Positions 58,101-64,000 of a stretch of DNA of 64,000 nt are shown here, piece by piece; the stretch's first letter is position 1; each line of letters opens with the position of its first letter. Source of the DNA: Flavobacteriales bacterium (GTDB lineage Bacteria; Bacteroidota; Bacteroidia; Flavobacteriales_F; PHOS-HE28). The DNA lies in assembly GCA_016705545.1 (NCBI GenBank), contig JADIYA010000020.1, forward strand, positions 1-64,000. The letters are read 5' to 3'. Position numbers and translations under genes: made by a program. Under the pieces are notes generated by a model that saw only the letters and a list, made by a program, of their open reading frames with translations, was not told the origin of the DNA and searched no databases.

Positions 58101-58748
58101 GAGAACTCGGCTTTGGGCCTGAATGCGCTCAGCCAGAATTCTAGCGGTAGTTTCAACACCGCTGTAGGTGCATATGCCGGCCCGAATGCGGCAACCCGAA
58201 GCAACACCACTGCGGTTGGCTACCAAGCCAGCTGCACCGCCGGCAACATGGTGCGCGTAGGCAACAGTGCTGTTACCAGCATCGGGGGCTACACGGGCTG
58301 GACGAACATCAGCGATGAACGCGTGAAGAACAACGTGCAAGCGAATGTTCCTGGCTTGGCTTTCATCACCCGCCTGCGCCCGGTGACCTATCACTTGAAC
58401 GTGGACAAGATCGCCGCCCACCTTGGCGAGGACATGCGGCTCGACAAGAACGGCAACCGAATCCCGATGCCCTTGGCCCCTGAAATAGCACAAGCCCGTG
58501 CGGAGAAATCAGCGCTTCTTCAAACCGGCTTCATCGCGCAAGAGGTGGAAGCCGCTGCGCAAGAGGTCGGATTCGACTTCAGCGGCGTGGATAAGGCCGG
58601 CGATGGCGATGATCTTGTCGGCCTGCGCTACGCGGAGTTCGTCGTCCCCTTGGTGAAAGCCGTGCAGGAACAGCAGGCCCAGATCGAGGCGCAGCAGAAT
58701 GAGATTCTTGAGCTCAAGGCCCTGGTACAGCAGCTCCTGAAACGCTGA
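55170..58748 (+). CDS. Collagen-like protein with S74-type intramolecular chaperone end, two apparent frameshifts
   Basis: About 1,190 aa if joined. Start MKKTLLLLTALALSLGALAQ (signal peptide), then VPQRISYQAILRDAGGAIQP, a common Bacteroidota N-terminal domain. From residue ~128 there are several Gly-X-Y blocks (GPQGEQGEPGPQGPPGADG, GPQGATGATGPQG) alternating with GDFYINT-type spacers, then YadA/head-like GYDNSAMGTEAM repeats, and finally a peptidase S74 chaperone domain (ISDERVKNNVQANVPGLAFI, TGFIAQEVEAAAQEVGF) with a trimeric coiled coil. The frame shifts at about 56135 (LPGTG to DPGDAYLING) and about 57775 (SGFSNVA to GVSAMKNN). A trimeric extracellular fibre is likely; it starts three bases after the T9SS cargo gene. 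Confidence 0.85.
56341..57230 (+). repeat. Tandem coding repeats of about 250-273 bp within the collagen-like gene
   Basis: Near-identical blocks start at about 56341 and 56614 (period 273), with shorter related blocks at about 56878 (264) and 57124. Each has a GTNGTNG stretch, GADGRTVLNG, GDFYINTSTSNIFGPKTAGV and a Gly-X-Y run. The first two blocks differ at only a few bases, so copy number may vary by slippage or recombination. Confidence 0.85.
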
Positions 58749-58761
58749 TCAGTCATCCATC

Positions 58762-58804
58762 CGGGCGGGGATCGAAGGCATGTTTATCCTTCGGTGCCCG
58801 CCCG
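58762..58804. terminator. Two-level hairpin after the collagen-like gene
   Basis: CGGGCGGG and CCCGCCCG form the outer stem and CGAAGG/CCTTCG an inner stem, within the 69-base gap before the cyclase. It is a plausible terminator or mRNA 3' end structure. Confidence 0.65.
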
Positions 58805-58817
58805 CCTCGTTCCAACT

Positions 58818-60656
58818 ATGCGCACCCTGACGCTCCTCCCGCTCCTTGTTCTATCCCACTGTTCCAGCGCGCAAAGCGACCGGACGGATTCGCTGCGGAG
58901 CTTGATCGGCGAGCACATCACGAAGAGGAGCCTAGCGGATACAATCCAAGCCGCCCGATACAGGCAGCTCACGCGCGCATTCATCAATGCTGGCATGCTC
59001 GACTCCGCCGCCGTGGTTGCCCAGGAGTGCGTCGAATTCATGTCACACGCCAATGGTCCTTTCGCGCAAGAAGCGGCTTGGTTGAGGCACCGCATGCAGG
59101 CGCACAAGTTGATCGGCATGGTGTCCTTCTACCGAGGGGGGTATGATGAGGCGCTGGAAGCCATGCAGGATTACCAGCGCGACGCATCATCGATCGGCTC
59201 CGCTACGGACGAGGGCGCGGCGTACAACTACATGTCGTACTGCTTCCGCTCCATGAACGACAACCAGCAGGCGGAGCGCCATGCGCGAGAGGCCATCCGG
59301 ATCCTTGGCGCGCTCACGCCCGATCAGGATCTCGCTGATGCCTACACGGGGCTCGCAAGCACATTGGCCGATGAGGACCGCATCGACAGCGCGCAGCACT
59401 ACAACCGGCTCGCGATCGCCGTTTACGACCGCATCGGCAACGTGGCCAACACGACGAATACCTGGCTGAACACGGCGGATAACTGGGCTCGCATCGAAGC
59501 CTATGATTCCTGCGCGGTCGCGCTCGCACACGCGCGCACCGGATTGGACCAAGCATTACCGGACGCTTGGATGAAATACCATGCCCATAGGGGCCGCATG
59601 CTGCTCGCAACGGGCGCGATCGCATCGGCCGGGAGCGCTCTGGACAGCGCCATGCAGCTCGCGAAAGACCTCGGTAGCGCAGAGGCCATGGCCCATGTGG
59701 GCGCCCTTCAGGCACTCACCGCTGCGGCATCGGGCAGGTACCGTGAGGCCATCGCGCTTCATCGCAGCGCCAACGATGCGTTGATCGAGGACCTCGACCT
59801 TGAGAAGAGCCGCGCGCTCACCGAGGCGCGCTTGACCTTCGAGCATGAACAAGACCTCGCCGAAGCGGAGCAGCGCATCGCGCAGCAACGCGAACAGAAA
59901 CGCCTCTTCCTGCTGATCGGCGGACTAGCGCTCTTGTGCGCGATCGCACTTCTGGTCCTCTACATCTCCACCAGGAGATCACGCGCGATCATCCAGCGCG
60001 AACGCGATGTGAGCGACAAGCTGCTGCTGAACATCCTGCCATACGAAGTGGCGCAGGAGCTCAAGGAGAAGGGCGAGGCCGAAGCACGGCTGATTGACCA
60101 GGCCACGATCCTCTTCTCCGACTTCATGGGATTCACAGGCGTCAGCGAATCGCTCTCGCCGCAGGAATTGGTGGAGGAGCTGAATGTGTGCTTCAAAGCC
60201 TTCGATGACATCATCACCGCACGTGGCATAGAGAAGATCAAGACCATCGGCGATGCCTACATGGCGGCCGGCGGGCTGCCTGCGCCCCGAACCAGCGCGC
60301 CCACCGATGTCGTGCTCGCCGCGCTGGAGATGCAGGCTTTCATGCAGGAGCGGAAGCAGATCCGGGAGGCGCAGCGACGGCCCTCCTTCGCCATGCGCGT
60401 CGGGATCCACACCGGTCCCGTGGTGGCTGGCATCGTTGGTGTGAAGAAGTTCCAGTACGACATCTGGGGCGATACGGTGAACATCGCCGCACGCATGGAG
60501 AGCAGCGGTGAACCTGATCAGGTGAACATCAGCGAGGCAACCCATGAGCTGGTAAGACATGAGCGCGGCCTGTCCTTTTCGCCCCGAGGAAAGGTGCTGG
60601 CAAAGGGCAAAGGGGAGCTGGAGATGTTCTTCGTGCAACGCGACGAGATGCGCTAA
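58818..60656 (+). CDS. TPR-containing class III adenylate/guanylate cyclase
   Basis: 612 aa with signal peptide MRTLTLLPLLVLSHCSSAQ. TPR-like repeats (about 30-340) match the second TPR kinase: YMSYCFRSMNDNQQAERHAR and DLDLEKSRALTEARLTFEHE. One membrane helix (about 363-385), a signalling helix (DKLLLNILPYEVAQELKEKG), then the cyclase domain (about 427-607). Metal-binding aspartates lie in ILFSDFMGFTG and IKTIGDAYMAAGG; substrate-selecting positions read K in EKIKTIGD and D in FQYDIWGD, which suggests ATP, so cAMP is expected; the transition-state pair is in VNIAARMES. The TPR module probably senses a periplasmic cue. Confidence 0.92.
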   Translation: MRTLTLLPLLVLSHCSSAQSDRTDSLRSLIGEHITKRSLADTIQAARYRQLTRAFINAGMLDSAAVVAQECVEFMSHANGPFAQEAAWLRHRMQAHKLIGMVSFYRGGYDEALEAMQDYQRDASSIGSATDEGAAYNYMSYCFRSMNDNQQAERHAREAIRILGALTPDQDLADAYTGLASTLADEDRIDSAQHYNRLAIAVYDRIGNVANTTNTWLNTADNWARIEAYDSCAVALAHARTGLDQALPDAWMKYHAHRGRMLLATGAIASAGSALDSAMQLAKDLGSAEAMAHVGALQALTAAASGRYREAIALHRSANDALIEDLDLEKSRALTEARLTFEHEQDLAEAEQRIAQQREQKRLFLLIGGLALLCAIALLVLYISTRRSRAIIQRERDVSDKLLLNILPYEVAQELKEKGEAEARLIDQATILFSDFMGFTGVSESLSPQELVEELNVCFKAFDDIITARGIEKIKTIGDAYMAAGGLPAPRTSAPTDVVLAALEMQAFMQERKQIREAQRRPSFAMRVGIHTGPVVAGIVGVKKFQYDIWGDTVNIAARMESSGEPDQVNISEATHELVRHERGLSFSPRGKVLAKGKGELEMFFVQRDEMR

Positions 60657-60701
60657 CCCATGGCCGATCCTGACAGGAAAGGCCGATAGTCGATACGAGC
60701 A

Positions 60702-61451
60702 CTACCTCAGCGCCACCCGCTCCAGCAGCTTGCCGTAGTACGAATCGCCGATGGGGATGGACCCTTTGCCATCCTCCATGATCACATGCGGGGCGTCGAT
60801 AGCCTCCACCTTGTCGAGCCGGACGATGAAGCTGCGATGGATGCGCATGAACTTATCGGTGGGCAGGCGTGATTCGATGTGCTTCATGGTGCCGTGCACG
60901 ATGTAGCGCTTGTCCTTCACATGCACGCTGAAGTAGTCCTTGAGCGCAGATATGTAATACACATCCTCCAGCGCCACGCGAACCTGCCGACCCTGGTGCT
61001 TGAGGAAGAGCGGACCCGTGGAAGCCTCGCGGGTGGCCAACTCATGCAACTGGTCGCGCTCGCGGCGAAGTTCTGAATCATGGATGTGCTTGTGCAAGGC
61101 CATCTCGATCGCCGCCTGCACCTCCACCACCTTGAAGGGCTTCACGATGTAGCCGTAGGGCTCGGCGATGCGCGCTTTGTTCAGCGTGGCCTCGTCGCTA
61201 TAGGCGGTGAGGAAGATGACCGGGATCCCGAGTTCGCCGCCGATCACCATGGCCGCTTCGATGCCGCTCATGTCGCCCTTGAGCATGATGTCCATGAGCA
61301 CCAGGTCCGGGTGCTGCTGCTCCGCCAGATCGATGGCCGCCTGGCCCTCGGCCGCAGAGCCCGCGATCTCGTACCCCAATTGCGTGAGCGTGCGCTCGAT
61401 GTCCTTGCGCACGATACCCTCGTCCTCGACCACCAGAATCCTGCTCGGCAT
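60702..61451 (-). CDS. LytTR-family response regulator
   Basis: 249 aa. The receiver domain has acidic residues in ILVVEDEGIVR, the phospho-acceptor in LVLMDIMLKGDMSGIEAAM and the lysine in YGYIVKPFKVVE. A linker helix precedes a LytTR DNA-binding domain (about 148-245) with VALEDVYYISALKDYFSVHV, KHIESRLPTDKFMRIHRSFI and VRLDKVEAI. LytTR regulators usually bind paired direct repeats upstream of their targets. It is convergent with the cyclase gene and has no adjacent kinase. Confidence 0.93.
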   Translation of the reverse strand: MPSRILVVEDEGIVRKDIERTLTQLGYEIAGSAAEGQAAIDLAEQQHPDLVLMDIMLKGDMSGIEAAMVIGGELGIPVIFLTAYSDEATLNKARIAEPYGYIVKPFKVVEVQAAIEMALHKHIHDSELRRERDQLHELATREASTGPLFLKHQGRQVRVALEDVYYISALKDYFSVHVKDKRYIVHGTMKHIESRLPTDKFMRIHRSFIVRLDKVEAIDAPHVIMEDGKGSIPIGDSYYGKLLERVALR

Positions 61452-61472
61452 GCTTGCTCGGTTTTAGCGCCC

Positions 61473-61495
61473 AACGTTGCGTTAGTGGCAACGTT
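61473..61495. promoter_or_regulatory. Palindrome in the divergent lytTR/asnS promoter region
   Basis: AACGTTGC and GCAACGTT form a perfect 8-bp inverted repeat around GTTAGTG, 21 bases upstream of the LytTR gene start. It may be an operator; no second copy was noticed. Confidence 0.45.
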
Positions 61496-61644
61496 AGGAT
61501 GCTTCGCCCGCGAAGTTGGTTCAAATCGCTGAACGGGCGGGCGGCATCGACCGGAACGAGGCGTTGCGCGCCGCTCTCCATCTTTGTCGGCCTTCTCCCA
61601 AACCGGCCGCAAAAAGCCCGGGTCAGGCGCGGCAGCATAGCAAC

Positions 61645-63102
61645 ATGGACATCACCCCGATCAAATCCGTCCTCGACGACACCGCCCTTACCGGCACCAC
61701 CCTCACCGTGGCCGGCTGGGTGCGCACCTTCCGCAACGACCGCTTCATCGCTTTGAACGATGGAAGCACCATCCGCAACCTGCAGTGCGTGATCGACCAG
61801 GAACAGGTGGTGCCGGAGATGCGCGCGCGCTTCACCACCAGCGCTGCCGTGAAGTGCACCGGCGTGATCGTGGAGAGCAAGGGCAGCGGCCAACGCGTGG
61901 AGATGCAGGTGACCGCCGTGGAGGTGCTCGGCGACAGCGATGCGGAGAAGTATCCCATCCAGCCGAAGAAGCACTCGCTTGAGTTCCTGCGCGAGAACGC
62001 CCACCTGCGCTTCCGCACCAACACGTACAGCGCCATCTTCCGCATGCGCCACCAGGTGAGCTTCGGAATCCACGAATATTTCGACCAGAACGGCTACAAC
62101 TACTTCCACGCGCCGATCATCACCGCGAGCGATGCGGAAGGTGCGGGTGAGATGTTCCGCGTGAGCACCTTGGATGCGAAGAACCCGCCGCTGAACGACG
62201 ATGGCTCCGTGAACTGGAAAGAAGACTTCTTCGGAGCGGAGAGCCGCCTCACCGTAAGCGGTCAGTTGCAGGCTGAACTCGCTGCGCTCGCACTGGGCAA
62301 GGTCTACACCTTCGGCCCCACCTTCCGCGCCGAGAACAGCAACACCGCGCGCCACCTCGCCGAGTTCTGGATGATCGAGCCCGAGGCCGCCTTCATGGAC
62401 CTCAAGGGCGACATGGACCTCGCCGAAGGCCTGTGCAAGCACCTCATCGCCCGCGTGCTGCGCAACAGCATGGACGATCTGCAGTTCTTGGATGCGCGTT
62501 TGAAGGAAGAAGAAGCAACGAAGCCGAAGGAGCAACGCAGTGAGATGGGCTTGATCGATCGATTGAAGTTCGTGTTGGAGAATCCTTTTGAGCGGATCAC
62601 CTACACGGACGCGATCGATATCCTGCTGCGCAGCAAACCGCACCAGAAAGGTCAATTCCAGTTCCCCGTGGAATGGGGCATCGATCTACAGAGCGAACAC
62701 GAGCGCTACCTGGTGGAGAAGCACTTCAAGAAGCCGGTGATCGTCACGGGCTATCCCGGCAAGATCAAGGCCTTCTACATGCGCACCAACGCGCCGGGCG
62801 ACTTCGGCTACAGCGACAAGGGCACCACCGTGGCCGCCATGGACGTGCTCTTCCCCGGCATTGGCGAGATCATTGGTGGCAGCCAACGCGAGGAGCGATT
62901 GGATGTGCTCGAAGCACGCATGAAGGAGATGCACGTGCCCGCCGAGGAGCTTTGGTGGTACCTGGACACGCGTCGCTTCGGCACCGTACCGCACGCAGGT
63001 TTTGGACTGGGGCTGGAGCGCTTCGTGCTATTCGTCACCGGCATGGGGAACATCCGGGATGTGATTCCGTTCCCGAGGACGCCGAAGAGCGCGGAATTCT
63101 AA
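61645..63102 (+). CDS. asnS: Asparaginyl-tRNA synthetase AsnRS
   Basis: A 485-aa class IIb synthetase. The N-terminal anticodon-binding OB fold (LTVAGWVRTFRNDRFIALND) is followed by the class II core: motif 1 near RMRHQVSFGIHEYFDQNGY, motif 2 in YTFGPTFRAENSNTARHLAE and motif 3 in GLGLERFVLFVTGMGNIRD. The core insertion and SRLTVSGQLQAELAALALGK are typical for AsnRS. The start at 61645 (MDITPIKSVL) is clear from homology to the usual N-terminus. The 3' end overlaps the convergent dioxygenase gene by four bases. Confidence 0.96.
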   Translation: MDITPIKSVLDDTALTGTTLTVAGWVRTFRNDRFIALNDGSTIRNLQCVIDQEQVVPEMRARFTTSAAVKCTGVIVESKGSGQRVEMQVTAVEVLGDSDAEKYPIQPKKHSLEFLRENAHLRFRTNTYSAIFRMRHQVSFGIHEYFDQNGYNYFHAPIITASDAEGAGEMFRVSTLDAKNPPLNDDGSVNWKEDFFGAESRLTVSGQLQAELAALALGKVYTFGPTFRAENSNTARHLAEFWMIEPEAAFMDLKGDMDLAEGLCKHLIARVLRNSMDDLQFLDARLKEEEATKPKEQRSEMGLIDRLKFVLENPFERITYTDAIDILLRSKPHQKGQFQFPVEWGIDLQSEHERYLVEKHFKKPVIVTGYPGKIKAFYMRTNAPGDFGYSDKGTTVAAMDVLFPGIGEIIGGSQREERLDVLEARMKEMHVPAEELWWYLDTRRFGTVPHAGFGLGLERFVLFVTGMGNIRDVIPFPRTPKSAEF

Positions 63103-63986
63103 GACCTTCCGATCCGCACGCTCGTCATCGTCAACGAGCCAGCCAGCGCATGATCATTGAAGAGCGTGGCTTGCTCATCCTTGCGCTGCAAAGCCAACAC
63201 ATAGAGCAAAGGCAGGAAATGCTCGCCGCTGTTGATCGCGAGGTCGAAGGCGCGGCCTTGGCTGCGGTAGGCGGTCAGCGGTGAATGATCGCCGGTAGCG
63301 ATCGCGCGCTTCATCTTCTCACTGGCTTCTCGTGCCCAATCGAATGCGAAGGGCTGATTGAGCTTGTTCCAGTCGACCATGCCCAGGTTATGCACCATGT
63401 TGCCACTGCCGATGATGAGCACGCCCTTATCGCGCAGCGTCGCGATCTCCTTCGCGAGGGCGTAATGCTGTTCCGGCGATAGGTTGCGATCGATGCTCAT
63501 CTGGATGATGGGCACATCGGCATTCGGGTAGAGGTGTTTCACCACGCTCCATGCGCCATGATCGAGGCCCCAGTTCTGGTCCAAGCCAACGGAGGTGCTG
63601 GTGATGGAGCGCTTCACCTCCTCTGCCAGCTCCGGGCTGCCCGGCGCGGGGTACTGCACATCGAACAGCGCCTTCGGGAATCCGCCGAAGTCGTGGATGG
63701 TGCGCGGCTTGGCCATCGCGGTCACGTAGGTGCCCCGAGTCTCCCAGTGCGCGCTCACACAGATGATCGCCTGCGGCTTCGAAATCTCCGCCGCTACCTT
63801 CCGGAAGCCCCGCACGAACTCGTTCTCCTCGATGGCGTTCATCGGGCTGCCATGACCGAGGAAGAGCACGGGCATGCGCTCGGTCGGGGGCAAAGGATCG
63901 GTTAGACTGGTGAGCGCGTTCAGTTTCATGGCGGCTCCGGCTAATGGTACGGCGGCGAGGGTGGTGAGGAAATGCTTGCGGTCCAC
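63099..63986 (-). CDS. ygiD: LigB-family extradiol dioxygenase (YgiD/4,5-DOPA dioxygenase-type)
   Basis: 295 aa. VLFLGHGSPMNAIEENEF at the start, AIICVSAHWETRGTYVTAMA and the histidines of GLDHGAWSVVKHLYP match class III (LigB) extradiol dioxygenases of the YgiD group, which use a single metal coordinated by histidines. IGSGNMVHNLGMVDW and the GEHFLPLLYVLAL ending agree. The N-terminal 20 residues (KHFLTTLAAVPLAGAAMKLN) look like a Tat/Sec signal or anchor, which is unusual for E. coli YgiD. Natural substrate unknown; convergent with asnS. Confidence 0.9.
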   Translation of the reverse strand: MDRKHFLTTLAAVPLAGAAMKLNALTSLTDPLPPTERMPVLFLGHGSPMNAIEENEFVRGFRKVAAEISKPQAIICVSAHWETRGTYVTAMAKPRTIHDFGGFPKALFDVQYPAPGSPELAEEVKRSITSTSVGLDQNWGLDHGAWSVVKHLYPNADVPIIQMSIDRNLSPEQHYALAKEIATLRDKGVLIIGSGNMVHNLGMVDWNKLNQPFAFDWAREASEKMKRAIATGDHSPLTAYRSQGRAFDLAINSGEHFLPLLYVLALQRKDEQATLFNDHALAGSLTMTSVRIGRS

Positions 63987-64000
63987 GAGGCTAAGTTCGG

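Noticed and set aside
1..64000. tRNA or rRNA genes
   Set aside because: No T-loop-like GGTTCGAATCC with matching acceptor stems, and no rRNA signature, was noticed by eye; a covariance search could still find one.

Overview
The window reads as a chromosomal segment of a high-GC member of the Bacteroidota, most likely an uncultured Flavobacteriales-type lineage. This rests on gene content: a type IX secretion C-terminal domain, the neighbour set ftsX / DUF3098 / uppP / truB / queA, TANFOR-like and FISUMP-type proteins, TPR-containing histidine kinases with LuxR-type response regulators, and collagen-like proteins with an S74 chaperone end. No rRNA, tRNA or CRISPR array was seen.

Layout. Positions 1-1.8 kb hold two decayed genes on the minus strand: the N-terminal part of a type I restriction methylase subunit (HsdM), broken by several frameshifts, and a frameshifted secreted or barrel-like protein. 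From 2.1 to 9.1 kb there are two NarL-type response regulators, a 21-bp minisatellite, small unknown proteins, a GNAT acetyltransferase, a lipoprotein, and a membrane protein overlapping a small histidine kinase. From 9.1 to 10.9 kb a diverged direct duplication brackets an extremely GC-rich stretch with a broken FISUMP domain. From 10.7 to 25.7 kb is a housekeeping block: zinc/cation efflux, dnaG, polyprenyl diphosphate synthase, rlmN, ispD, queA, truB, uppP, DUF3098, ftsX and leuS. From 25.8 to 31.2 kb come a DUF3108 protein and a large secreted metzincin protease. From 31.2 to 38.0 kb is a complete TetR / TolC / adaptor / RND efflux operon. From 38.2 to 58.8 kb is a signalling and surface block: two TPR histidine kinases, a response regulator, an outer-membrane barrel, a giant TANFOR-like protein (about 2,300 aa), an Fn3-like protein, a T9SS cargo and a collagen-like protein. 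The right end carries a TPR adenylate cyclase, a LytTR regulator, asnS and a LigB-family dioxygenase.

Most notable observations. (1) leuS contains an in-frame insertion of about 525 bp. It encodes an apparently intact DUF559 (Vsr-like PD-(D/E)XK) nuclease domain and is bounded by 33-nt inverted repeats that each contain a perfect 9-bp hairpin. It looks like a palindrome-bounded nuclease element that lives inside an essential protein without breaking its frame. A second, lower-GC expanded patch lies further along the same gene. (2) A palindrome, ATACCAC-N4-GTGGTAT, occurs four times, at the boundaries of the kinase/regulator/surface-protein block, and is a candidate operator for a regulon that includes the giant surface proteins. 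(3) The same TPR sensor module appears in front of a histidine kinase and, 16 kb away, in front of a class III adenylate cyclase.

Caution: several otherwise good genes (rlmN, uppP, the protease, the TANFOR protein, the T9SS cargo, the collagen-like protein) are each broken by one or two single-base shifts, often in G/C runs. This fits residual indel errors in the assembly better than true gene death, so these genes are annotated here as whole loci.
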